Positions 22,801-33,079 of a DNA stretch of 64,000 nt are shown piece by piece. Numbering within the stretch: the stretch's first letter is position 1; each line of letters opens with the position of its first letter. The position numbers and the translations under genes are program-made. Origin of the DNA: Gracilaria vermiculophylla (lineage: Eukaryota > Rhodophyta > Florideophyceae > Gracilariales > Gracilariaceae); assembly GCA_019155205.2 (NCBI GenBank), contig JAHNZQ020000004.1, positions 2,922,458 to 2,986,457 of the forward strand, read 5' to 3'. The notes under the pieces are model-generated. The model made no database searches. It was not told the origin of the DNA and saw nothing but the letters and a program-made list of their open reading frames with translations.

Positions 22801-24317
22801 GTGGGGAGTTTGATATCATCGTTCAATGTCGACCGTGACAGCGTGCTTGTACGCCGAGCCCCTCTGGATGGAGCGCTCCAAAAAGTGGTGCCAACGAAGT
22901 TACGGGCGAGAGTGTTGTACTTCTCGCACTATCCGCGCCTCGCCGGGCACCCCGGTGGATCTCGGGTGTATTTCACCATGCGGGGGGAGTTCTATTGGCC
23001 GAACATGGCCAACGACGCCTTCCAAACGATGGCGGACTGCTATTCATGCGCTGTCGCTAAGGGGAGTATACGGAAACACCGGACGCCGCTCACGCTGTTC
23101 CCACCTTCAGGACCGTTGGCGTTTGTTGCCATGGACATCTTGGGTCCTCTTCCCAAGACAGAGCGAGAGCATCGATTTATCCTCGTGATCACGGATCGCT
23201 TTTCCAGAATCATGCGTGCCATCCCCTTCGGAGCACTGCTGCAGCAGTGATTGCCGGCGCCTTTCTGGAGGAGTTGGTTTATCTCTACGGGATACCGTTG
23301 TACCTCCTCACGGACAATGGACCCCAGTTTGCGGCGAAACTCTTCAGCGCCGTTTCCGGAATGCAGGGGATGAAGCAGTTGTTTACAACAGCCTATCACC
23401 CCCAGATAAACGGCCAGGCGGAACGGTTCAACAAAACCATCGCCTCGAGGTTAAAGCACTATGTCGCGGACCACCAGAAGGATTGGGACGCATATGTGGG
23501 ACCCCTCACGTATGCATACAACCTACAGGTGCACCGCTCCACGGGGACTGGTCCTTTCAATTTGGTGCTCTCGCGCATTCCGCCAAATGCTGATATCGTG
23601 GCACACGCCACGGCGCATCCGGCGGATGGGCCACAGACGCCAACAGCGGCACAAGCCAAACGCTCCATCCTAAGGCGATATGAGAACGCACTCTCCCTCG
23701 CGATGGAGAGACTCAACGCCTCGCAGAGAAGATACAAACAGGACTTCGACCGTAAGGTTATGGAAGGTCCGCACCTGAAGAAAGGCGACGAGGTGTTCCT
23801 CGGTAAACCTGAAGGGAACTCCGATGAACCACCGGATGTCACGCGCAAGCTAGCGCCGACCACCTCAGGGCCCTTCAAAGTCCTGGCCACCTACAAGGAT
23901 ACTGTCGCCATTGAGGTGAACGGGCTTCGGAAGGTCGTCTCCCGTGATAGGGTGACAAAAGTCCCAACGCCCAGCCTTCCAAGAATGCCCGCCACCCCAC
24001 CTCAGGGACACCGCGCGGAGATTCCCCATTCCAACATCTCAGGCGCAAAGGCACCACGGGATACTGGGAACCGCATCACCGCCCTCGGTGAGCAAATCCT
24101 GGAGGCTCTCGATTCCATCATGACCCCTGAAGGTGACATCCTCTACGCGGTGGATCATATTGTCTCGCATGGACGAACCCGTGCAGGAGTACTGTACCGC
24201 GTCCGATTGTATGGGTACACCTCGAAGGACGACACGGAAGAACCTCCGGAACATATCCCGGAGAACTTCTTTAGGCGATATCACGCCAGTCTGGTGCGGA
24301 AACGTCTCTCCACATAG
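22800..24317 (+). pseudogene. pol: Integrase with C-terminal chromodomain, element A
   Basis: The zinc-binding part SHYPRLAGHPGGSRVYF...DCYSC is at 22927-23050. Core Asp 1 is in FVAMDILGPL (23134). The frame ends at 23250 and resumes in the next (-1) at 23247, a single frameshift near a GCTGCTGCAGCAG run. Core Asp 2 is in LLTDNGPQF (about 23311) and Glu in GQAERFNKTI (about 23420), so D-D-E is complete. After a basic C-terminal domain the protein ends with a chromodomain-like fold sequence (YAVDHIVSHGRTRAGVLY then GYTSKDDTEEPPEHIP, about 24148-24260). Chromodomains of such integrases guide insertion to marked chromatin in characterised families. Stop at 24315. Confidence 0.9.
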
Positions 24318-24559
24318 GCGCTTCCGTTTAGGAAAGGGGGAGAAGGCCCCCAAACGGAGATGTTTTTCGTCTTCGCCGTCTACCCCCCACCTGGAGTTAT
24401 CTTTGTCGCCTCCAGGATGCTGTGCTCGCTTTTTCGCATGCTCCTACGGCGGCACTCCGTGTCGCTGAGCTCGCGGGCACGGCCAATGCATGTTTGAACT
24501 ACCAATTGTGGAGTCTCTGCTCCATTTGAAGGATCGTTTATTGGTCTGGGTCCTATCAC

Positions 24560-26653
24560 CTACAGGTCACCAAACCGCGTTGAATACTCTGCTTCGAGGC
24601 GCGTTTTCGCTGTTAGCGCTTGGCTGCCGAAGAACTCCGCCAGGCTGTCCTTGAAGGCCGCCACCGAGGCTCGGTCTGATCGGGCCTTATTGAGCTCTAA
24701 GACCCAAGCACTCGCCTCGCGCAACGCCTTAACAGGAATAGCCGGAGCAGGATGGCCTGTCACGAGGAACGCCTGCACCATCTCCTGGAAGGCAGCCTCC
24801 ACAGCTCCAGAGGAGACTCCTCCCGACGGTATACACGACGCGGCAACCTCCATTGATGACGCAACAACCACAACGGAGGGCGCTGCAGACGGCGGACCAG
24901 CTGAGGCAGGAGCTCCCCGACGTGATTTTGCGGGCTCCGCAGTGGAGGACGGCAATGCAATGGGCGGAGTCGGCGACACCGGAGGTGACGGTGGTGAGGG
25001 AACTGGAACGCTCCGCAGGCGAGGTTGAGCACTCAGCGCAGGGTTGCTCCGCAATCGGGGTTGCACCACAGGGGCGGAACGTACCGGGACGAGAGTAATC
25101 TCATCCTCTTCCATTGGAGACACGGCAGCGACCACTGCGGGAGCACTCGGCTCCGCGGCGGGTTGCAGAGTTATCACCTCAGGAGATGCGCCCATACCCT
25201 GGGACGGAGCCGGTAACCGATGGGGCGCATCAAACGCCAGACTCTCCAGCAAAGGGTCGTAGTCGGGTACTCGACGCTGCGGCACCTGAGGAACCCGAGA
25301 CAGCGACAGACGGAGAAAAGCAGGGTATGCGTGCCCGTCATTGTCTCCGTTCGGACTCCTCACAATGGGATGCAACTTGTCCTCGCCGTAGTCGTACCAG
25401 AGGAAACCCGGTGTGTCATTCCACGCCACCTGGAGGTTGTAATCCAATAGCGTCTCCACTTCGGACTCGCTCCATGCGGTGCCCTTAATCAGACTTTGGA
25501 TACCGAAGGAGGGCAGGACTCGGATGATGGACGCCGACAAGGGGAGCAACCGCCCGGTGGTGGGCTGATACGACGAGTCCCAGTAGAGGCAGCCGTCGGG
25601 GCATCGGCTATAGGAAGTCACGCCTTCGTCCGCCACTTGGAGATACGCCATCAGGGTGCCTACCGCAAACTCCGTCGAGGCGATCGACATGAAGAACCGT
25701 CCTAGGGAGTCATGTGGATCCAGAACCTCCGAGGTGTGGTACGCGAAGGTTCCGGGAGTCGCCACGCAGAGATGCGGGGAAACCCCATGGTCCCTCCAGG
25801 AGTCGTTCACCTTCAGGTAGTACTTTGGACGTTGTCCAGAGGGCATATCATGTAATTTTGTGTTGTGCCATCCGTAGAAGTACCCGAACGAGGTGCTTAC
25901 GCGAGTTTCGTCCGCGAGGTGCGTCCCCCATCGATTCCGATTGAGCCAGTACAGGCGGTCATATGGGGGCTTGAAGGGTAGCACCGCAAGGGCGGAGCGT
26001 CCATCGGCAAAGCTTCCCGCTCGCCCCGCTCTCTGCTGAGAGCTCTCCTTATGGAGCAAGACTTGGAGTCGCGCCTGGATCTCCTGTTCTTCGGCGCACC
26101 TCAGATAAGGAGTGTCGCAGTGTCCGACCGTGGTTGGAGCGTTGTCACCATGGACTGGAGTGTGGAGCCAATGGGCGCGGTACGCATCGACGCTGTTCCG
26201 CTTCTGGTCGTTCCACGCAATCTCCGGGACGGCGGGGAATCACATCGCCTGCAAGTACGGCCCAAAGTGGTGAATGTAATCCTCCACTGGACACGGCAGA
26301 CTCACGCGCCTATCATGGAACGGGACGAACACTCGCGTGGTGCGATGATCGAAGTGCTCTCCTGGACGGAACGGTCCTCCTGTCGAGGTGTGATACATCT
26401 CCGGATTGGAAGGGGATGTCGGCGCCGGAGTAGGAGAGGACATTCCGAAGGTGTATGCAGCAGGGTGGATGGCGACAGAACGCGTGGTTGCACCTGAGGA
26501 GAGAGACCTGACACCACTCGGGGATCGATTCACTATATGCACCACTACGGAGGGAATCGTATCGAGCCGCCACCGTGGAATCCGAGGCCAAGCCGGGCGA
26601 CCGGCATCGGACGAGTTATGGAGCACCATCGCGGGGCGCGCGCTCATATCCAA
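24560..26653 (-). CDS. Antisense ORF in 3' region of element A, one in-frame stop
   Basis: On the minus strand a single frame runs from 26653 to 24560 (about 697 codons) with only one stop, TGA at 26240-26242; the lower part (26059-24560, 499 codons) is fully open. The same frame is open again from 27109 to 26684. The N-terminal two-thirds look globular and aromatic-rich (PPYDRLYWLNRNRWGTH; FGYFYGWHN; LHLCVATPG-like stretches). A Pro/Ala/Ser-rich part follows with a repeated QPRLRS unit. The C-terminus is probably helical, KDSLAEFFGSQALTAKTRLE. No known family is recognised. Element C keeps a homologue at 54373-53549. Antisense accessory genes between pol and the 3' LTR are known in some plant Ty3/gypsy lineages such as Grande; kinship is not claimed. 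Confidence 0.7.
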
Positions 26654-27148
26654 CGGAGAACGGTGGAGGTGCGGACGAGAAACTTATGAGTCCGGCGCCT
26701 TCACGGAGACAGGATGAGCGGACGCGTAGAATCGGGTGTTGCCAAAAGGAGTAACCTTGGAGGAGTCAGAGTGGCGAACGCCTCCAGGGGGGTCGGTACC
26801 CTCGCGGGACTGCCCCACGCTCCGTCCACGGGAGTTGCGCGCGTGCACCGCGCACGATGCGCCGGAGGATGCGGACGCTCGCGCTGCCGACTGGCGCAGC
26901 CGCACCGAAGAATGACACCAAGAAGGAGCGGATATCGCCGGGTAAAGAAGAGCTGGAGCCCACGAACGCCGAAAGGAGTGAAACGCGAACCCGCGGCAAC
27001 CTGCCGAGCGGGAGTACGGAGAAGAGAAGAAACGCCTGAAGGAGAGAACGGGCGAACCGCCGGAGGCCACATGTGCCGCAACACCGATAGGAGCCACCCC
27101 AGGGATCAAGAAATCGGAGGATGCACCTCGAGGACGTGGTGCAATTTA
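26654..27148. other. 3' untranslated region of element A
   Basis: GC-rich spacer between the antisense ORF and the polypurine tract. The minus-strand frame of the antisense ORF is open here too (27109-26684), separated by a stop at 26684-26686, so the antisense product may once have begun nearer the 3' LTR. Confidence 0.5.
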
Positions 27149-27160
27149 GGCAAGGGGGTA
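27149..27160 (+). promoter_or_regulatory. Polypurine tract of element A
   Basis: GGCAAGGGGGTA abuts the 3' LTR. Element C has AGGAAAGGGTTTA at the same place (54770-54782). Confidence 0.75.
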
Positions 27161-27714
27161 TGTAGTACAGTGGCTCCTACGGAAATATGGTGGTTCGGCC
27201 TTAAGGTATAATATTCCTAAGGAGGGTTCGTAGTTTATTGGCTGGGCCACGTGGTGCATAATCTCGCCCGCGTGCGCTACAGTATCCTTGAGGAACGGTA
27301 GAATTTATTATTTTTTTCAGATATTTTATGCAGGTAATTAGCACAGTAGTGCGACCTGCCGAGGCGGGCTCCCGGGTTGACATTAAATCTGCCGGTTCAG
27401 CCCCACCTCTGGGGAAGTAAAGACAAGCACCCTTGAGTCTCCTTCTACTTTTTCGGTTAGAGTCTCTTGTCTATCTACGCAGGTTTCTAAGCCGCCGATC
27501 CCCAGGTCGCATCACAGCAGCGCCTGTAGGAGCATTGTTCGCCCAGTGAACCTCCCCCTTTGCTTGGTGTTGGCGGATCTCCTTTCAAAATTCCCCCGGC
27601 TCGCGACAGCGGATACCGGAGACCACCTTTAGGAATACGCGTCTTTGGAGTCAACAAAAACTCCTAACGGACGTTGTGCTTTACTGCCTCGACAGGAGGG
27701 CTGACAGTACCACA
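27161..27714 (+). repeat. 3' LTR of family-1 element A
   Basis: 554 bp, same ends as 17786-18339. The G-box CACGTG is at 27248-27253. Followed at once by the CAAAT duplication at 27715-27719. Confidence 0.95.
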
Positions 27715-27719
27715 CAAAT
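27715..27719. repeat. Target site duplication of element A, right
   Basis: CAAAT, identical to 17781-17785. Confidence 0.9.
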
Positions 27720-27732
27720 ACCGCGCTGCGCC

Positions 27733-28804
27733 TTAGAAGGCATTCAAAGCATCTGGCCTCACGGAGCTGGGGCGTATATTGGTTTCAAGGAAGAGTAACT
27801 CTATTTCTTGCACACCGTTTTGACAGTTTTGGAGGTTGGGGGTCACCTTGTTGCGACGAATGCGATGAGACTTTGAAGAAAGTAATACTTCTGCCGATTT
27901 GACAGCGTCGTATATATCAGGGCGGCTGCCTCGGAAGACCTCTTTGTGGTGAAAGAAGAAGAAGCAATTGACATGAAAGCCACGTTTGCATTCCGTGGAA
28001 GAGTACGTCGTATACCCACCGCTCTTAGTTGTGGAGAGAACGCTGCACAATAGACATCTAACGCTCTTCTTGCCCTCGGTTTCTAACAGCATATGTTTTG
28101 CTCTGGCAGATACCGTGCCCACCACGCCACGGCCACCTTCATTGTTTGTTGTCGAAAGGTTTGAAAGCGACGCACGTGTCTGTTTGTATTCAATGTGGTC
28201 TGCGACAATCTGCTTGATTATGGGCCGTTTCATAAGGCCCATATCAATGATGGTCTCCCCGGGCGTTGTAATCGCGTTTAGAAGCGCATGAGCATTTATA
28301 ATGCTTGCATCGAGAGGGAAGGATAGAACACTCATCGACACCCGCCTCTCTTTTCTCATAGTTGTGAAGGTAGAACGAAATTGATAGAATCGATCAACTG
28401 TATTCATAAATAGGTTGTACGCAACAATGATTGCTGGATCTTAAAGCGTTGTGCGCCGCAATAATTCATGTCCAATCCATCGTTGTAAAGGTGCAAATCC
28501 ATGCACGCAGCGAACAGCTTGCTCATCAGAAGAATGAATGCGCAAAATTGGCGTCTCAGCCAAATCGTTAGTGTAGAAGGTCACCACCGAGCGATCCTTG
28601 AAAACAAGAAATCCTGCATTCTTTGCAACTTGAGTAGAGGTGTTTGAATCGTCCCTTCTGTGTAACACTTCAACCATACGCCACTGTCCACGTTCTGCAT
28701 GCTTGAGACTGTCAATAGCCTCTCTCAAAGCAGGTCTGTTCACAGCATCTACATTCGTGAACCGTACTGTACCAAGCACTTTGAATTCTCTATCAGTGAG
28801 GCGA
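27733..28804 (-). pseudogene. piggyBac-like transposase, C-terminal part
   Basis: A minus-strand frame from the gap edge (28804) to the stop at 27733, with one in-frame TAA at 28441-28443. In order: LGTVRFTNVDAV (28770s), then GFLVFKDRSVVTFYTN (about 28610-28560), whose Asp fits the third catalytic position of DDE_Tnp_1_7 transposases, then YNLFMNTVDRFYQFR (about 28415-28370) corresponding to the conserved 'GVDxxDQ' block. The hydrophobic LDASIINAHALLNA follows, and a C-terminal cysteine cluster RCLLCSVLSTT...ECKRGFHVNCF (about 28050-27965), typical of piggyBac C-termini. The N-terminal half lies in the gap or beyond the LTR fragment at 28905. Family assignment is by motif order. Confidence 0.72.
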
Positions 28805-28904
28805 NNNNNNNNNNNNNNNNNNNNNNNNNNNNNNNNNNNNNNNNNNNNNNNNNNNNNNNNNNNNNNNNNNNNNNNNNNNNNNNNNNNNNNNNNNNNNNNN
28901 NNNN
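28805..28904. other. Assembly gap (100 N)
   Basis: Nominal-length gap between the transposase remnant and a family-1 LTR fragment. If that LTR is full length, 257 bp of LTR are missing, more than the 100 N shown. Confidence 0.95.
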
Positions 28905-29201
28905 TAAAGACAAGCACCCTTGAGTCTTCTTCTACATTTTCCGGTTGGAGTCTCTTGTCTATTCACGCAGGTTTCTAAGCCGCCGATCCCCAGGTCGCAT
29001 CATAGCAGCGCCTGTAGGAGCATTGTCCGCCAAGTGAACCTCCCCCTCCGCTTGGTGTTTGCGGATCCCTTTCAGGACTCCCCCGGTTCGCGACAGCGGA
29101 TACCGGAGACCACCTTCACGAATATGCGCCTTTGGAGTCACCAATAACTCCTAACGGACGTTGTGCTTTACTACCTCGACAGGAGGGCTGACAGTACCTC
29201 A
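28905..29201 (+). repeat. Family-1 LTR fragment (3' 297 bp)
   Basis: Matches 18043-18339 with about 7 differences in 297 bases, clearly closer to the 5' LTR of element A than that LTR is to its own partner. It ends in GACAGTACCTCA. No primer site or gag follows, so it is a solo LTR or the 3' LTR of an element lying in the gap. Confidence 0.88.
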
Positions 29202-30519
29202 CTAATGACTGAAAAGCATAAAGGTTGCTTGTAAAACTATCAGTGATTTAGAAGTCACAAGATAGTGCTCGGATTTACTGAAGGATAGAGAAGGAGCTGA
29301 TGCATTTCTTTAACTATGCTGCAGAGTTTGGGCGCGTTTCCAGTCCACCAAAATGTTTACAAAGTTAATCATAGTGATTTTCTGCGGGCTGACTAATGCA
29401 GCGTGATGGTCTGAAAAGCACTGTACTTGTGTTACTCTGACGCATGAGTTTGGAAAAGTGCTATCTCAAGATGCCGACCACGTCTCTCAAACGTAGTCAG
29501 TGGCCTATGAGTACTCGGATCAAATCAGCACAAAACAATGAAGTTCGTGAGCTGATTAAAAGAAATTCGCCTTTCCAGAATCGAGTCGAAAAATATTGAC
29601 TTTCGAGTGTTCAGGAGATCTTTGTCTTTGATTCCAGTGTCGTGTCAAAATCTTCTACCATAGCCAGCACCCAACCACTACTTGCAGAATTAGAATAGAC
29701 GAGACCACATTCTTGCTCGTTGGGAGAGATCGCTCTTTCATTTTTTGAGTGCAGACTATGCTTTGCACCCAAGTGAGGCGGAAGAATTTCCAAGGACCTC
29801 TATCGTATAAAACTCACCAATGTTTTTCTTTTCAGGGAGAGGACGAAAATTAGATGGTACTGTGACACACGTACACTTTGCAGCACGCGAGTATGTGTAG
29901 AGCTCAAAAATACAAATACATTAGACCATAAATGAATGATGAATTCGTAAGTAAAGTATGTTCCGTGACAAAAACGCATTTTCCTGAAGTGAAATAGAAA
30001 CGTTGTCTGTATAAGTGATAATGGTACCCGTTTGTCCGGACCTGCTTCTCTATGAACGGATCACTAACCAATTTACAATTGATATTTTTTTATGAGAAAA
30101 CTTATCAAGTGCATAAATAACAGGAAAAAATGGAACAGAACTCAAAGTTTCTGATGAAAGCCTATATATTTAAAGTGTCAAGGACTTTTAACTGTTCTAC
30201 ACAAAATGTGTACAGTCCAATGTTCTTGGTCTTTCACACTTTTTTTTGAAGTACCTCTCCGAAGACTGAAGACGTCCAATGGATAGTTTATTTCATCAAT
30301 GAGCAAAACAGTGAATTAATTTCCGACAATCGTTCAATGTTTAGAAATGTACTCAAAGGAAATCATTTTATTATTAAATAGGCAAAAACTGTCGATGTTC
30401 CTATCTTAAAAGATTTGCTACAATTGATACTTCCAAACGTCATTCACGTCACTCAAAGTTTTTCATAAGTGAAAGAATTTGACAGAAAAAAAAAATTATA
30501 TCCTGTTTTGACACTCAAG
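29202..30519. other. AT-rich spacer, nothing recognised
   Basis: No coding motif is found in either strand. A short minus-strand frame (29611-29793) has a faint resemblance to the middle of piggyBac transposases but is too short to claim. Poly-A runs occur near 30490. Confidence 0.4.
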
Positions 30520-30779
30520 TAGTAACCAACGGTTTGCAAATTACACCTTATCTATATAGTGTGGCGTGGAAATGTAGTTCATCGACGTCACTAAAACGTT
30601 TTGGAAACTGTGCAGCTCAGCTTGCTATACTGTAAAACCTTCAACTCTGTTTTAGAAATCTCCAATGGTGAGATTCTAAAGTCTATATAAAAACGTGGTA
30701 CTCTCGATTAACAGTGGCATCAGGCAACTCAGATATAAGTTTTATTCGACCTACCGTGTACATACTCCTATTCATTTCA
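30520..30779 (+). repeat. 5' LTR of chromodomain gypsy element F
   Basis: About 260 bp, aligned with 36039-36301 over its whole length at moderate identity. Shared blocks include TCTATATAAA plus ACGTGGT, CTCGATTA and AAGTTTTATTC. The start is approximate. A TATA box (TATATAAAA) lies at 30684-30692. Confidence 0.75.
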
Positions 30780-30780
30780 C

Positions 30781-30796
30781 TGGTTGCATCGCAACC
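30781..30796 (+). promoter_or_regulatory. Candidate primer-binding site of element F
   Basis: TGGTTGCATCGCAACC starts one base after the LTR with the expected TGG. It is also an inverted repeat (GGTTGC-AT-GCAACC with one offset), so the assignment is tentative. Confidence 0.45.
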
Positions 30797-31549
30797 GTGT
30801 CGGCTGCTGTGGCACCCCCGATTGAGGATGAAAACCGTCGATATAAAGGTAAGATTTTCTTATGTGGATATTTTTTAGAATTATTGTGATTTTTCCAGAT
30901 TTTGTTTTGATTTGAATTTCCGATTCATTTAAGACATCAGTTTTATTGGAAATTCTCTGTTTTTAATTAAAACGTTTAATGGCAATCCACTGTGCTGACT
31001 CGTCAAATCTGTGTAAATGGTTTACTGTAGATTGACCTGTGGGCTGGAGAGCCAGGTATCCGTGGACTCTATACTAGGGCTACAGCTACTGGCTCTTGGG
31101 AGATGGTTCCAGCTTTGCAAAGCGCTGTGGCTGGCCCTAAACCCTTCTGACGTGTTGGCTGTTAGCTAGGTCAGACTTGCTGGGCACGGGTTTGGAGCAC
31201 GCTTGTGAGCAAAGCACAATCAAGCCTTGAACGAGGTAGATGTTTCTTGGTTCTCTCAACGCGCTGCATATTATATCTCTCAGTCGACTCGTGAAGCTGC
31301 GTTACTAAAATAAGAACACCGTGGAGGTGTACATTAACTACATCACACCCTGTGATTGTAAGTAGACTGGTGAAAATATCCTGAAAAGGCATCTGAGCAG
31401 TACTTTTCTAATGTCAAGAATTGTCAGAGTTATTGAATTTTATAACGTTTCCGGCCAAAAGGATATACTTGGGACCAAAGAAAAATTTTTATGGTTGCCA
31501 TAAGAATTAAAAAAAAGAAGATTTTTATGAAAAGAAATGACAGTTCAAC

Positions 31550-32600
31550 ATGTCTTTCATGAAAAAGTCGAAGCCTGATAAGTTTAAAGGCCGCCGTGGG
31601 GATTTGAATATTCGTGCATGGTTACACTCCGTTGAGAAATATCTTCTTCTCGTTCGAATTGGGCAAGATGTTGACATAGATGCACGTACTGCAGCCGATT
31701 TTGCCTCAACTTGTATTATGAGTTCCGCTGCAAACCAGTGGTTCAAGCTGGTTTTGGAAGCAGAAGGTTCCGCCTACCCGGGAAGCCTTTAACGTTTGTG
31801 TTAAGAACGAGTTTGTGACCATTGACAGTATTGTGAGAGCACGATACAGACTCTCTAATCTAAAGCAGAGAACAATTGTAGCCATATATTTGTCTGATTT
31901 TCGAAATATTTTGGTCAAAGTTCCAGGAATAAGTGATTCCGAGAAGCTGCTTAGATTCACCGAAGAATTGAAGCCTTCTATTATCCTGTAAGTTGGCAAT
32001 GCCAGTCCAACAATGTTTGAAGAAGCTGCAAATATATTGGTAGATGTCGAAAGAGCTTTCTGTGGAGCAGGGTTTTTCTCAAAGAGCGAATTCAGATTCA
32101 ATACAGGTTTTCAGACTGCATAGGCTCCTGTAGAGACTGCGAATATCCAAAGGCAAAAATATTTTGCGAGAAATAAGTGCTGAGCAAATGAGATTTGATA
32201 AACAATGCCTGTTTTGTTTTTAATAAGCCTGGATGCCGTCCACGTGAAGAAATGAATGGAAAGAACCACAAGAGGAGAAAGACTGTCCAGGGAAGCAAAA
32301 CCGAAACGAACCAGACTCCTGACAATGGCTGGTGTCCTCAAAAAAAATTATTGATCCACCTAAAGAGAAAGTAAACACTCAGGAAAGATACGAAAAGAGT
32401 GTGACCAACCGCTTGGAGAGCGTGTTGGATTCTCTAAAAGACGAAAAAAAGGCTTTGAGAAAAAGAGAGGGCTGTGAAGGGCTACATATCTCAATGGCAG
32501 AGTCAAATGCCATGATTAGGAGTCTCAATGACCACATCCTTGTGGAAGATCCTATACCCGCAGACCCTTCAATTGTACTGAATGGTATCTAGAATGCACT
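31550..32600 (+). pseudogene. gag: gag of element F
   Basis: The start ATG at 31550 opens 80 clean codons (KPDKFKGRRGDLNIRAWLHS, the usual 'F.G....+.WL' start of a gypsy capsid domain). After a frame change near 31770 the capsid continues with ARYRLSNLKQRTIVAIYLSD and ISDSEKLLRFTEELKPSIIL (about 31840-31990). Near 32205-32250 a degenerate zinc knuckle (CLFCF...PGCRPREE) is seen. The last open piece, 32332-32592, is charged. Broken in at least three places. Confidence 0.75.
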
Positions 32601-32699
32601 CAGTGTGAAAATGTTTAAAGATGATGGATGACATACTAACATGGTACGCAGAGAGTGTCTGGCCTAGAAGCAGAAATATCTTTAACGTTTGTTAGGAAA

Positions 32700-32900
32700 A
32701 CATTACAGTTGAGCACTCATAGAAAGGAGCAAAGAAAGAAACATCGAACGTCACTTTCAATGGGACTTTAAGACTTGCAGCTCATACCTATACGTCTAAT
32801 TGGATTGTCACAATTGGCAATTATGCTTTGCTGTTGGGAATGCCGTAACATGTTACCCACAATCCAACATTTCATTATGAACAAGGGATTGTGAAAGGTG
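32700..32900 (+). pseudogene. pol: Protease C-terminal part of element F
   Basis: A segment reads LRLAAHTYTSNWIVTIGNYA followed by LLLGMP and HNPTFHYEQG, matching the end of gypsy proteases ('W+..I....+LLGMPW....NP'). The catalytic DSG/DTG at the N-terminal side is not recognisable. Confidence 0.55.
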
Positions 32901-33079
32901 GACCCGATATTTTTCCAGCGATTCGAAAGAGTGATAGAAAGATTCAAATAATGGATATAGGTGTGAAAAAGTTCTGGAGAATGATATAAAAGAACAAGAT
33001 GAAACTAGAATTGTTTTAAATTATGATCCGTGAGGTTAAGCACTCGGAGGAAGAACAGCTCCCTTGAAAGAACCCCAAA

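Larger units (their letters stand above)
17786..27714 (+). mobile_element. Family-1 Ty3/gypsy chromovirus-like element A
   Basis: A 9.9-kb element bounded by 554-bp LTRs and a perfect CAAAT duplication. Order: LTR, primer site, gag (18496), protease, RT entry with the core deleted, RNase H, integrase, chromodomain (ends 24317), a 2.8-kb 3' region with a long antisense ORF, polypurine tract, LTR. The domain order gag-PR-RT-RH-IN and the C-terminal chromodomain place it in Ty3/gypsy, chromovirus type. It inserted 13 bases beyond the stop codon of a piggyBac-like transposase. Stops in gag, a protease stop, the RT deletion and an integrase frameshift make it defective. Confidence 0.95.

Noticed and set aside
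24651..25488. Plus-strand open frames opposite the antisense ORF
   Set aside because: They are shorter, carry no motif and are not kept in element C, so they are shadows of the minus-strand frame.
29611..29793. Second piggyBac transposase piece
   Set aside because: Only a faint resemblance over some 25 residues; too weak to annotate.
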